From Lineus longissimus (Eukaryota; Nemertea; Pilidiophora; Heteronemertea; Lineidae): 64,000 nt of DNA. The notes below the pieces were generated by a model. It was not told the DNA's origin and ran no database searches. It saw only the letters and a list, made by a program, of their open reading frames with translations. The stretch lies in contig NC_088310.1 in the NCBI RefSeq assembly GCF_910592395.1, positions 2,485,501 to 2,549,500 of the forward strand. The letters are read 5' to 3'. Of this stretch, positions 1 through 12,700 are shown piece after piece. Made by a program: the position numbers and the translations under genes. Within the stretch, counting starts at the first letter, position 1, and every line of letters begins with the position of its first letter.

Positions 1-90
1 CAAAACAGTGGTGATGCTTTCGAGACTTGAACCCAAGATTTCCTGATTATGAGCCTGGCACTTTAACCACTATGCCACTGCTCCCCCTAC
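1..90 (-). mobile_element. tRNA-derived SINE head, cut by the window edge
   Basis: Read on the minus strand, this segment looks like a decayed tRNA. It has an A-box-like stretch (TAGTGGTTAAAGTGCC), a CAT triplet at the anticodon position inside GGCTCATAATCAGG, and a B-box-like GGGTTCAAGTCTC. A related copy lies at about 61372-61527, inside an intron of the WD40 gene, so this is a dispersed SINE and not a single tRNA gene. It lies in the intron just before the first visible ZNF106-like exon. The 3' tail would run off the left edge of the window. The family name is not known to me. Confidence 0.6.
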
Positions 91-151
91 ATAAACCTAT
101 TTGTTGCTTTTACAAGTATGATTTGATTCAATTGTCCTCATTGACTTCCAG

Positions 152-1919
152 AAAAGTAAAGTGACAGACTACTTCGCCTGTGGAGAAAAACCTATAAGTT
201 GTATTACATCGTCCAAAGAAGGGCCTCGGAAAATTCTCCTCGTTGCGTCCTTCGACAGCTCGATTACCGTGCGAGATGCCAAGAATGGTCTCCTGTTACG
301 GTCAATTGGTAGCCATTTGAAGACCCCACTGACGGTGATTGAGAAAGACAACAGTGTGTACAGTGGTTCGTCAGATCGAACGATTCGCTTACACAAATTG
401 AATGTAAGTTCGTCTAAGTTTGTGATAAGGAGTGCCGAGTTCAGTTTTCAAAAATGCTGAAAAGTAGTAATATTTGGTCAGAAATCCTTAAATTAAACAA
501 ATTGTCACTGATTGGCATTCTGAATGCAAAAGAAGAAGAAGTTTCTGATAGTACTTGTCCGCTCTCTGTGCTCTCACAAGTGACAAAGTGTCATTATTGG
601 TCTTATTTCTCAACATTTTCAGAGTGGGATATCAGTTCTTACCATGACCATGACAGGCCCTGTGACTGCGTTAGCTCTCAGTGGCAAGTATCTGCTGGCT
701 GCATCATACGATGGGGTAATAAGGTGTTACAACACTGAGGTGAGTGCTCATGCTATTCTGACAAAAATTCTAAATCTATGCCGTAAACTCGAAAAAGTTG
801 TGGGTTATTATTTTGTAGTTTTGGCAAATCAAACTTCCCTGCCAGAAACAAACCACTTCAGCTAGGCAACCAGGTTTCAGACATTCAAGAAACGCAATAC
901 CAGTACCGTACATAAGGATATCCTGTTGTTGTCCATGAAACATTTCCTTTATTCTTTTTCATTTGCAGGACTCCTTCAAGTTGAAGCAGATTTATTATGG
1001 TGCTGGAAAGACACTTATCATGGACATGATCTTGCATCAGGATTTGGTAAGATATGAATTTCCTACAGGGACCACTCTCCATTACATTTGTGGAGCATCC
1101 TGGTACCCTGAGTTTTTGGTAGACCCCTTCAGCAGGCACAGCAATCTCATATCCCAATCCCCTTTTGCAGGGATATTTCTAGCTGTACATTTAAACCTTG
1201 ACCCACGAAAACCATAATCGCGGCAGTACTGTTTTGATTGGAAAAAACAAAAGAATTTTTGTTATCATTGTACATAGCTTTAATCTTGTTTAGCAATTTT
1301 TGCACAAATTCCAAAAAAAATGAGTCTTGAAAATTTCAGGTTAAGCGTGGTTGAGGGCGGATGCTAATCTTGTCTAAATTGGTGATCTTGATGAATCCTT
1401 CTTTCAGATCTACACTGCCAACAGAGAGGGAACCATAGAAGCCATTCCTTTTGACTTGTCATTGAGGTATCCATGCAAGTTCCGAGACTGTGGTGTGACG
1501 TTTGGCCTCTCCGCTGACCTCAGATATCACATATTCCACGACCATCTGCCGGTGCAGATAAAGGACGATAGATACCATTGTAACTGGCATGGATGTTTCG
1601 ACAAACTGGATGTTGAAACTAATAAGAAGGTGAGGATTTTTACCCCTTTGGCGACACGTGGCAATGTTGTCTTTTTGAATATCTTATAACTGGGTACCCC
1701 TGAATTAGCAGTGAATGCATGCGACTTTGTACCCTGCCAGTCATTTCTTTTGAAGAAACAGAACCCTTCACAGAGGAATAGTTGCAAAGAAACTTTTCCT
1801 ATTTCAAATGTGATGTTTCGAAATAAGCTTTAACAATCTCTTCTTTCCAGAATCTGGAGGACCATATCTCGGGTCACATTTCAGAAGTTGAGGGGACAGT
1901 CTGCAGTGAATCGCCTTGA
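152..1919 (+). CDS. ZNF106: ZNF106-like protein, C-terminal part (WD40 repeats plus two zinc fingers)
   Basis: Five spliced exons are visible: 152-403, 623-739, 969-1046, 1408-1629 and 1851-1919 (stop TGA 1917-1919). All join in phase 0 at GT-AG sites and give the last 245 residues. The first three exons encode WD40 blade strands, for example VASFDSSITVRDAKNG and VYSGSSDRTIRLHKL, then LLAASYDGVIRCYNTE. The last two carry two zinc-finger-like units: C-x4-C with H-x3-H/H-x4-H spacing around YPCKFRDCGVTFG, and CNWHGC with HISGH, the latter split by the final intron. WD40 blades followed by two C-terminal fingers is the arrangement of vertebrate ZNF106 (Zfp106), a nuclear protein linked to RNA binding and splicing. 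The 5' part is outside the window. The introns (219-361 bp) hold nothing else recognised. Assignment rests on domain order and motif resemblance. Confidence 0.82.
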
Positions 1920-3977
1920 AGAGAGCCAGCTGGACCTGGCACAAGGAAAACTGTAACTGGATTAAAAAAGAGAAACTTCCCAAATATCTCATTTTGTCAC
2001 TTTTTGATGCTGCAATGAAGGAAGTTATCCTGATCATGGTCTAGCAGAAAAGCTTTGAAAACTCTGGCATCAAAACTATTGATGAATTCCTTATCCTCTA
2101 CCTCCTTGTCTTTTAGTTTAATAAGTCCGGGATAAACAACAAGGTCTTGAACTCGAGTGTCTATGAACATGCACTACTTTGATGAGAAACCCTTAAAACG
2201 ATTCTCAGTTCCATCTTCGTTTTCATGATGAGCATTTAAAAGATTCAGGTTTTTTATTCTCGCTGCATTTAAAGTTGCTCAAATCTCTGATGAACTGCTC
2301 ACAAGTTGCATTTTCTGTGCTTGATTCTAGAAATTAATATAAGTCCAATATATTTGTATGACATTTCTTAAAAGATGAAAAAGCATAATTGTCACTTTGA
2401 ATCCATTATTATTAATCTGATATCATCAGCCACCAACATTCAAGATCACAATCATAGATTTTTTCAAGGTTAAATTTGTTGGAGATTAGAATTGCCTCTG
2501 TACATAGGTCTATCAATGTTTGTGAAGATGGTTTGAAAATAGATGTGTACTGCCAAATGGGCATAGATGTAGCTTATCTATATGATTGTGTGTACTTCAA
2601 AAGTAAATAATATCTGTATAATGTCTGTAAATAATATTTCTAAACTTACATGTATACAGGGAAACTAAAAGGAAGGAATTGAATGTACCTAACTACTTCT
2701 TGTTGCTTCTTGTTTTTCTTTCTGAACCTCAATTCTTTTTTATTAGATCATGATATATCACGATGTATACAAGTAGATAGGTGCAATGAAAAAAGTGTTT
2801 GATATGATTTTGGTGAAAAATGGTGAGAAAGGTGTTCAACCCATGCTCAGCTCGAGTACTGTGTCTTTTGTCTTTCTACAGACTTCCACAGGATGGAATG
2901 AATTGGGAGACATAATACCAAGAGTATGTTTACAGTGAAGTTACTTGTAGAAAATACAATCATGCAAAAATGTTCATTCATAACTTGTTTGGATATGCCA
3001 TTTAGAAATCACTTGTAAGGCAACATATTTTATTTTTGAACAATGAGTACACCTTAGACACTTAAAACTTTTAAGTTAACAAGAAAGAATACATTTTGTT
3101 CGGCTGTTGTGTTGTCTGTGTGATGTTTGATCACAAAAAAACAGTGCTTTGTGAAGTGGACTATCACCTACCGTCTCTTTCTGTATCAGTCATTTCAGAT
3201 TTTGAAATTCAAGAATTGTAGTTTATTTATTAGTAATCTGTAAGAGAGAAACACCCGTCATATGACTTGCAAGTATTTGCTGGTTGTCTGTGACAGACAA
3301 AACATTTCAGAATTAGGTCCAATTAGTTGTTGTTATATCCATTTTGTCCTTTAGCCATACATGTAGGTATAAAAGTTGGACTGAATGTCCACTTTGGGAA
3401 TCATGTACAGGGCTTAGCCAAATAACATGTGTGTTGTTTTTTCTAATATCTATGCTTTTATACTATAACCCCAAGGAAGGAAATTATGATTTGGTTGTTA
3501 TTTTCTTTTGAGTAATAATATTTTTTATGATGTAGCTACAGAAATGAATGGAATTTTAAATAAAGTATTTGAAACTTATATCTTTGTTGTTATGTTAGTT
3601 TTTGATATCCCCATTCCATTTTTTGAAAATGGAAAATTCAATAGCAATGTGATGGAAAGAAACTGGAAAACTCAATGGCTATCCATGGAATAGTGTCATG
3701 TCTCAGCTCAGATGGCAGCACCAATGGAGGCAAAAAGATTTTTAGAAAAATTTTCTAACCCTAATCCTTTCATAAGTTAAAAATTTTGAAAAAAAGTTTG
3801 GGACTGATGATTTTGGTTCATTTTGAGCAGAAAAAAAGTGAAAAAAATATATTTTGGACTTTTAAAAATTTTTTCACCATTGAGTCGGTTCAAAATTTTG
3901 AAAATTTTTCAAAGTCAAAAAGGTTTTGGGACTGATTATGTTTAGGTGGGAGACAGTTGCCAAATAACACAAGAATC

Positions 3978-4172
3978 TTTCAAACACACAAGACTCATCT
4001 GAATATCGAAGACATAAATTGATTATAACTGTTTTCTCTGTAGGAGGGTCGAGCTGTTGTGTCAGATCTACATTTTTCAAACACACAAGACTCAATCTGA
4101 ATATCGAAGACATACATTGATTATAACTGTCTTCTCTGTAGCAGGGTCGAGCTGTTGTGTCAGATCTACATT
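3978..4172. repeat. Two-copy tandem duplication, about 97 bp per unit
   Basis: Copies at 3978-4074 and 4075-4172 share CAAACACACAAGACTC, CTGAATATCGAAGACATA and GAGCTGTTGTGTCAGATC, with few differences. The high similarity suggests a fairly recent local duplication. No coding potential is evident. Confidence 0.85.
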
Positions 4173-4442
4173 GCACGATTCTAGGATGAGACGGAGAATT
4201 CGATCGACCATGTTCTTATATTGAGTGTTGATTGGTTCAATATATCAGATCCTACTTGCTGACTTTGAGCTGGTAATCTGTGGGTCAGTCTCCAGTGATG
4301 TAATGATGAAGCAAAATACAATTTGTAGTGTCTCCTCCAGGGTTGTGACTGTCTTTGGAGAGTGTGTGACTTACAGACATAAATTGGTCAATTAGACACA
4401 TAAAACTCTCCGATGTTCATGATCAAGACCCCAGCAGCGTTG

Positions 4443-4462
4443 CCCCCCCCCCCCCCCCCCCC
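4443..4462. repeat. Homopolymer C run (20 bases)
   Basis: Twenty consecutive C residues. The exact length is prone to sequencing and assembly error. Confidence 0.95.
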
Positions 4463-4752
4463 GCTTGATGAGATCCAAACGTACTTAAGTTATGACCCAA
4501 TTCAGTATTAGTGTCTCATTGACAGAAGTCATTTCTGAAGGACAGGCCGGTATGTCCTCCAAGCTGATGTATAATGTTCACGGCGAACATTAACCCCTGA
4601 TTTCCTCAGGATAGCATGACAATGGATGAAATGACTGCAAACTAATACTGATGCCAGTAACTCAATTATTATGATGAAACATTCGTCAAAGTTGTCGTCA
4701 CTGTCATGTGCCTCCACCTGAGCTAAGAAATTGGAACGACACTTTGAATAAA

Positions 4753-6029
4753 ATCAAAAATATCGCCCGTTTTTAGGGCGGGGGACGATTTACAGCTGGA
4801 AACCCAAACCAACTACCGCAGATCCGTCATTCATCATGTCTTAGCAAGTATAAACCTGGTTTAATCATATGCGGCTTATCTTACTATACATGTGCAGTCA
4901 AGTTGCTTATATACCAGTCAAATTTGGCCCGCATTGCTCCCATGGGTACGTCGTCTGTTCGTTTCTTGTAGCACCAATAGTCCACGGCAGGGGAGCTACA
5001 GGGAGGGAATGGCCCAGAACCTGGTATGTATACAACTGGGGAGCTAGGGAGGAAGAACTTTCGTTTAAACTGACCACATCCCGGGTGGCGGGCGCCAAGC
5101 ACGTGGGCTTCGCATATTTTATGATAATGAGCAAACCGTCCCCGTTATGTTCTATCGAGAATAGGCCAAGTCGCGTCCCCGTTTAGTTCTACATGTTCTA
5201 TCGAGAATAGTCTAAGTCGCGTTTACTCAGTGAAAATTTTAGCGGATAAAAAGATCGGGGTTTGGTGTGTATTGCCCCAATTTTTCACATTGACCAATGC
5301 TGCTGCTATAGTTTGTTATGTGTGCTCATCTGGTATGTTGGTGGGCGTCTATAGAACCTGCCATTGGTGATTTCATAGACCATTCAGTGCTTTTCGTAAG
5401 GCCGGTTTGACTTGGCAGTGACCCAAGCCGGCCAAGGCCTATTAAAGTTGTAGCCAACTCGCGTTTGTGTTTAATACGTGTGTATGGGATGTTATTGTAT
5501 TGAATGTACAGCGTGTACCAACCATGTGTAGGCCACCATGTGTGTACAACGTGTACCAAAAAAATTGATCCATATAGACCGGAACGAGTTTACAATCCCC
5601 AATCACAGCCCAAAAAGGTCATTAAAAATTTGATGAAATAAGTTAATTGTATGTGATCAAACTACGTGTATCACTGACGAGTGATTGTGAGTACCAGGAG
5701 TAGCAGTAGTGCATGGGCAGTACGTCATTTCTGATCGGGGATTGTGATTTTTAACCGTTATATGATGTCATTCAAAATCTGCAATGGAATATTCCACCTG
5801 TTATCCTACTTGCTCTGACGTCAGCCAGTTGGTTGAATGGAGTGATAGCGTACAACTTCAAGATATTCAAGCCTGAATGGCTACTTACGTAGTACAGTTT
5901 ATTTGGGGTAATAGTGCCCAGGTCTTCATTCTTGCAATAGCTATAATTGAGTGATGGTTGACTGGCTTGAGTGTGAATGGCTCTCCAATTGCAAAATGTA
6001 CTTTTTACATGATCGGTCAAATTTCATTT
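4753..6029. other. Intergenic stretch without recognisable gene
   Basis: No exon was recognised. A short direct duplication is centred on GTTCTATCGAGAATAG at 5149 and 5195, each copy followed by a version of AAGTCGCGT. A small hairpin lies near 5400-5431 (CCGGTTTGACTTGG against CCCAAGCCGG). A 105-codon open frame at 4869-5186 resembles no family. Confidence 0.5.
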
Positions 6030-6235
6030 TAGCTCAGCTGACAGCAAAGCTTATCAAATGGGTCTGAACGGTGTCTGTCCTTTCATCAATGTACAACTGG
6101 ATTTTTTAATATTCAAGAACTGTATATTACGTCAGTCGTCATCACATATTGTCCGTCGCCTATCATTGTCGTCCGTAAACATCTCTTTGTTTGTTCACTA
6201 TTGACTCTTGAAAGTTAAAACTTGGTATAGGCCTA
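6029..6235 (+). mobile_element. Degenerate dispersed repeat with TTTTAGCTCAGCTG start
   Basis: The segment begins ATTTTAGCTCAGCTG and continues with GTCCGTCG- and CGTCCGTAAAC-type blocks. The same opening occurs at 41679, where a longer repeat starts. Repeats with this opening and GTCCGTC-rich interiors are, to my recollection, common in marine invertebrate genomes. The exact right end is uncertain. Confidence 0.5.
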
Positions 6236-6639
6236 CTAGAATTCTAGTCTCTCCCCCCATCTGAAAAAGGTATAGATACCACAAAACAACAATGAAGTGA
6301 AAAGTATGAAAGCAGTTTGTATTTATCTGAAATCTGTTTTCGAGACAAAATATTTGAGGTCATAAGTGCCGCTTGAAAGGCCCTGAACTTCAGGATGTTG
6401 TTTTATATACTGGTACTGGTAAGCCTCTTTTCCTATTTATTGCCAATTATTTTATTTTTGTCATCAGGAAATATAGCATCTAAAACTGTCTGGCCCAAAT
6501 AAATATTTTTGTCCGTATTATTAACAAAACTGTTGCAGTCAACAGTCAACAGCTCACTAAACTGTATTGGGTCAGACATCTAGGTCAGCTTATTTACAAT
6601 CATCCTTGACACTGCCATCCGTTGTGAGGCGCTCGATCA

Positions 6640-6772
6640 GTACTATATTTAGCTCGAGTGCGAGGAAGAAGTAGTACAACTGAGCCGTCATGACATTACT
6701 ACGGCTCTGACGTTTGTTGTTAGGAGAGGATAAAACAAGGTTTTCTTCACTTGGCTTTGAGACTCAGACCAA
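6640..6772 (+). promoter_or_regulatory. Candidate promoter and untranslated first exon, possibly of ERR
   Basis: A TATA-like TATATTT (6644-6650) is followed by a CG-containing stretch that ends at a strong donor, CAA|GTGAGTAT (exon end 6772). Only a very short upstream frame is present, which fits a 5' UTR exon. A good acceptor without its own upstream exon lies at 18656, on the same strand, just before the ERR start codon. Linking the two is inference; transcript data could place the real first exon elsewhere. Confidence 0.25.
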
Positions 6773-9700
6773 GTGAGTATTATCTGCATTATTAGTTGTG
6801 CTATTGGATTTCCAGTTTGTGATTTTTATGCAGTCTACTGATTTTAAATCATGTTTGTTTTATGTTGGTGTGCTCTCTATGGGGTATGCATCTCTGTGAT
6901 AATAATATCTGCATTTTGTCTTGGTCATTCTTGTGGTGCATCTACTTATTCATGAATGTTCATTCATAATGTCACATCCTCCATCGAAACAGCATATCAC
7001 AATGTCACCAGATGTTCATCAAAAACTGGCTTAGCCTTTTGGCATTGTACTGTATAAAGTAGTGATAATCCTTTCGGTTAGATTTCTTGCAAGCTGATAT
7101 GCCAACGCAAAGTAAATTCATTCCTTCATTGATCAGTACTGTAATATCTTCCATTATAGACTTTTGCAGGTCTCCCTGTATGTAAATCCCTCTGTTATTG
7201 CCTGAATCTATTTATATTGGAATAGCTGATTCTTCAAGTATTATGGTCTAGACTGGCTACATTAGTAGTGCTAGTGACTCATGTTGGTGCTTTATGCATC
7301 TGCTCCATCAGCTGTTGTACATGTATATTTAATCCCAACTACATGATGCATGTAACATAGATGAGCACTTTAAATTCTACCCGTATATCCAGATTTACAT
7401 GTATGACTTAGTGCTGGGCTACTCGTTCTTTGAGTGCGATGAAATTGAGCATATCACTGCTGTTTCGTCTACAATGTAGTTGACACCAGTAAATCGTCAC
7501 GTCTGAACAAATATTGACTAAGTTGTTGAGAACAATGGATTATCAGGATCTGTGGAACAAGAAAGGTCAGCCCAATACGTGGATTATCAAAATTATAACA
7601 CTAACAGTGACTGCCTGAATAAGTTCAGCAAGAGTGGACCTGTTTGAGCTTTGCATTTGAAGCTAATTACTGACGATTATACCCCGTTTTCATAATCAAA
7701 TGCTACAATCTACCCACCATTGGGATTGGTTTTTGTAAGCAATTCTTTGGCTTATAAATGTTGGTTTTTTTCATAATCCAACATTACTTCGGCCCAACAA
7801 GAATAATCTTTTTTGTTTGGCCAGACATTGCCTGAAGCCTTCTATTCACCTGAGTTGACATGACTCTCCTACATCGGTCACAGATTTGACCATGACCCAG
7901 CGTCATCAGACATAAAAGAGAATTACACCAATCAATAACAGTTAATCCTGGGTAGAACATGTCACCGTTCTCTCGCATGTACAAGTCAAATTTCATATCA
8001 TTTATGAACTTATAAACCTAGGTGCTCGGCAGAATTTTGAGTTTGTCCCAGTTCTAAACATCTTTTTGTAATTGCATTTTGCAAGGCTCTATTATGAGAC
8101 TTGGCAAACTGGGGTGAATGATGGTGTGATTAATTTAGGAAACATGATGATAAACAAGTCATTTTTTTCAAATGGCTATAGACTTAATACAAATTGAACA
8201 ATTAGGCCACGCTTCATGGGGTACACAAACCTTGACACTCTCAAGTTGTTGTTGTTTTCCTTCACATAGCAGTGGAGTTGAATTCACAAAACTTGTTTCT
8301 GGCAAGATCGCAGGAGCTGAGCAGCAACCAAATGCCTAGACAGACAGTGAGGAATTGATCTTAAAAATTCACACGTATTCGATTTATTGAACAAAACAGG
8401 GATCAGTTTATATGAATAACTGTTTGATATTGAGAGCGGGTCTGGCCTGGGAAATTTCTTTTGTGTGTAGCTTTTCTTGAGGAATTCTCAATGGTGAGGG
8501 TAAATGTGGGTTTAATGGTGGTGAGGTGATATGATATCAGGTGAGACACCATTGATCATGACTACAATACTGGACCATTGGAATTTTTCTACATTATTAT
8601 CCCTCAGTAAAGTTCAAAATATCATACTATCTGTAGGCCTATGCTGATTTTGAAATATGTCATTATCTGTATGATCGTCTCAGCTCATGATCTTTGGTTG
8701 AAAGCAGATCAATTGGCTATTACATCAAGGTTGCGTCTGGTCTGTGTTTGAAATTATTCAATGGCTCATCAATTTATGACAATCTCTGAATACGGTAATA
8801 TAATATAATACGGCATAAAGAAAAAAGTGGTTTTGTATTGTTGGTTCTCATTCACGAAGATGATACTAGGCCTGAACCTGCCATATCATACAAATTTATG
8901 CTAGCGTGAGTGTCAAGACTTCAATTGAGTAGGCCTATCTATGTCTTGACCTATTCGGTTTTACATCTCGTCAATTCAAAATAAAAAACTCATATATAAA
9001 ACCCTTAATATAAGTCAGTATGGCCTTTCTATGACTTATAGCAAAAGTTATTGGAGAACATAAATCTGAGGTGTGCAGAGATGTCAAAGCAGGGTTCACA
9101 ACAAGTTTAAACTGTCTGAAAAGAATTGAGAATTAAAGGAACAATGACTAAAAAGAAAAAAAGGGGACGCCCTGTTTGCAGTACTTTTAGTATTTAGTCC
9201 TGAAATTTGTCAAAACTTGTATTATGATTGGTACTGCGAGCAACCAAAATTTTCTTTCAATAGCCCACTTTAAAAGAGTACAGAAATTGTCATTGTCTCT
9301 CACCGAGTAAACTGTTTGTTCTTGCAGATCATTTGAAGTGTTCCTGTAGTAAATTTTAAGGAAATATTGCAGTGGAGGAGGATTTAGAAAAGAAGTCTGT
9401 CCCAATTGCTAGTGGTGAGTACACACCAGACCAAGCTTTTACTCTATACATTTTCTTAGTTTCGTGCTCTGAGATAGCAGGAATTGAACATACTGTATAT
9501 TTCTGGATTACACGGTGCAATAAAGGCTGCAAGTAAAAGGTCAGGACTTCGGACTAGGTGAAGATGCCAATGTTGGTAGATTAGTTGGTGGTTGAAATTC
9601 ACACCTTGTATTTCCAACTGCTCAAGGAATGCAACACAAGACCACATGAATGTTTAAAGGTTTTCCTTGTTTCTTTGTGTTGTCTATTCTCCATAGGGTA

Positions 9701-12700
9701 AAGTAAGACAGCAATTCTTGAGTTCATGGTAAAGTTCAAATCACAGGTGTTCCTTTCATATTAGCTTCCTCTGTGAGCCTGTATTGATTTCTTAAAGCAA
9801 AAGTTAGAATTGCAGCTTCACTCAAGGCATCCTCGGAATACCAGGGTCAGTGGCATGGCGCTCCCCTTTTATACTCTCACTGATTATCTGTAATGAGATC
9901 CCTGCTTTGATCCCCTCTGTAGGGGTGAGACTCTAGGTAGGTCTCGTTGTCTTACATGCCTTATTCGGCAATACCTGGTGTATGAATCAAAAATGGGAAC
10001 TGGTCGGACATGCTCAGGTTGTTTGCTGATTGAGAAGATCAGAAAGATTTCAGGAAAGACTGGAGAGAATGGTAAATGTGGTGTGTTTATTATTTTCTTC
10101 ATCAAAGCAACATTAGAAATCAACCCAAGTGCTGATGGCCTTGGTATATGCTTATGAAAATAGAGGAAGGCATCCCAGAATGTGGGTAATGGATTGGCAA
10201 GGTATCCTAGTTTGGTCCCTATCTGAGCTAAGCTCATCGCTGAAAGAATGATTGTCTTATTTTCATTGCGATATAGTTTCATGTTGGGCATCAAACCATG
10301 CGCCAACCTTTCCTTATGATATGAGTTCTGGTGCTTATGTGTTTGTGTGAAAAAATAGGAGTATAGGCCTATATCGCTTATGTTTCAAGAACAGAAGCCT
10401 GTTAATCCCAACCTTGGGCCATATATTGCTTCTTATACGCTCAACTCTCTCAATTGAGTGTTTTGGGAATGATGCAAAGGCCTGCTAGTCAGTGCCATGG
10501 CTGAATGGGAGGGTGGTTTTCTCCTTCTCCTCATGCTGCTAATAGCTTCAACAAAGACTAGCAAACTGGAGATTTTTTTATTGCCATATTTTCTAATTCC
10601 AGTTTCAATTCATTGGCCTCCAAGTTGAAAAGAATTCTCATACATGTAAGAAGCTTTACAAGCTGGTGATTGGTCATTTGTCAGATTATAGATTATTCTA
10701 GACCATAGATTATCATAGTCCTGTGGCTGTCGAATGTAAAGTGCATGGTCTCCCAAGTACTGGCAGACACAATTAGTATTTCAAATTCTACTGTAAGCTG
10801 ACCCAAGGCAAACCAGTCATTTCATGTCTGTATTGTACTAGTCTGGACCCACTCACTTATCCGGATTTAAATCGCTTGCCAAGGATTACTAAATTTAATA
10901 ACTAAATTAGGACGTTAATACATCATAAGTTGGGTTTATGATCGATATTTTGTTCGATGTCCCTTGACGTATTGATGCTCCTGGAATTGCCTCTCCAATG
11001 ATTGCTACATGTCGTTACAGAACAGATGCAATCTTGCTCTATATTGATGTAAAAGATTGCGTGGACTTTGAATTGCAAATGGCTGTCAATTGCTTGGTTG
11101 ATGGATTGATATGCTGTTGTATGGTGATTGGCTGCCGGCGAGATTAACACCTTCTTTGCCAAATGATGTTTATCAACTGGACACTTAAGTTTACCAATGT
11201 TTGTTGCCAAGTGAGTAACCACAGTCAAAACTGCACAAGAGCAACACAATCTAGAGAAAATCCCTGGTGACTACTCCAGTTGAAGCTGTGCCACTATCAC
11301 AGCTGATGCACTTGTGCATACCATAGCTCTGTCGTTGCTCATGTGTGGCATGCTTTTAAAAAGACTCCAAAGCTCTCCTGCTCTGCGATGTAGCAATGAC
11401 AACATGAGGATTAATTGCAATTTATAAACCAATCAGTTGCTTTTATCCAATCTCAAAACAGGAACCTTTTTGTTAGCAGAATAAAGCCATTTCTTTCTCC
11501 ATGGATGACAATGGTGCATTGTGACTTGGCCTCTTCTTTTACCACTTGATAATGCCCCAATAATTCTTTTGTCTCAATAGGATGTTTTTAAAGACTCAGA
11601 ATATGTTGAAAGAAGGAGTTTGCAATGATGTTACCATAAAGACTGCATGGACTTGAAAACCAATGGAGTATTGTGGTTTATTACGAAGTTGTCAGTCTGG
11701 TTAGGCCTGATCTGATGTTGGATATGGTCAATAAGTGCGATCATCACAGTATGCCACCAATGTACCCAAAGGATAATCTCCCCACATCCACCAATAGACC
11801 ACCAATCGTCTCAAGCAATCACCGATGAATATTGACTACTGGTATTGATTTTGGTGAGATGCGTGTATGGACTTCTACCATTGCAACCAATCCACATTTG
11901 ACTCTCTTCATACCCTTGATTTTCGTACTTAACACTATTCCCACCAATGACGTAGCGTCCTCCCATCCCATCCCATCAATAATCCCTTCACATCAAGTAA
12001 TCGACTGCCCCAACCTTCTTCAGTATTCCAAATGAGTATTGACTGATTGATTTTCCGCCTATCCCATCCTCCCACTGCAAGCAATCCATCTTTTAACCCT
12101 CCTGATGTTCTCCAACCCATGTTGCTTTCCCAAGCAATAGGTGTTGGTTCAATGGCAGGGTGCTATTTTAGCACTGCCTTTTTTGAATGCTGGGCTGTCA
12201 CACATTTGGGGACCATTGTCACCAGTAATAAAGTATCAAAAAAGGCGAAAAAGTTCATGTCACACCGATTTTCGATCTCAATTTTAATCCTGTTTTTTCT
12301 ACATGCTATTACTGAAACTGATGACATGTTCAGAAAATGTCTCTCTGTCCTCTGTAATATCAGAAAATCACTGCCGTTTCATCTGTGACTGTTTCTATGG
12401 TGATCGGCTGAGCAATGCTCGCCACAGCGTGCAGTCTGAAAAAATAGCTTTAGTAGTACAGGCTATTTAGCTAGTTTGGGTGGATGTTATTGCTCTTGGT
12501 TACAGTTTACTCTTGTGCTATAAATATCTGAAATTGGAATTTTACACTCTATTGTTTATTTGACTATACAAGTGTTTACAAACTCCACCCAGATCCTTTT
12601 CCACCTCCAGATGACATTCAAAGCCTTTTATCCAGGATTTGTGAGGAGATATCAGTTAAGTCAGTTCTTAACACTTTGGTATAAATCTGGACCTAGTTGC

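Larger units (their letters stand above)
1920..4752 (+). other. Probable 3' UTR and downstream flank of the ZNF106-like gene
   Basis: There is no further coding exon after the stop at 1919. Possible polyadenylation signals are ATTAAA at 1961-1966, AATAAA at 3559-3564 and AATAAA at 4747-4752, and the sequence does not say which is used. The stretch is AT-rich with poly-A and poly-T runs near 3720-3960. It contains a short tandem duplication (3978-4172) and a 20-base C run (4443-4462). Confidence 0.45.

Noticed and set aside
1-90. Functional tRNA-Met gene on -
   Set aside because: Decayed tRNA features and a similar copy elsewhere with a SINE body point to a retroelement; cloverleaf pairing was not convincing.
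4869-5186. 105-codon open frame on + after the ZNF106-like gene
   Set aside because: The opposite strand is also open here, no domain is visible, and a local duplication of non-coding type overlaps its end.
9884-10306. 140-codon open frame on -
   Set aside because: No recognisable domain or splice context; composition resembles the surrounding non-coding DNA.
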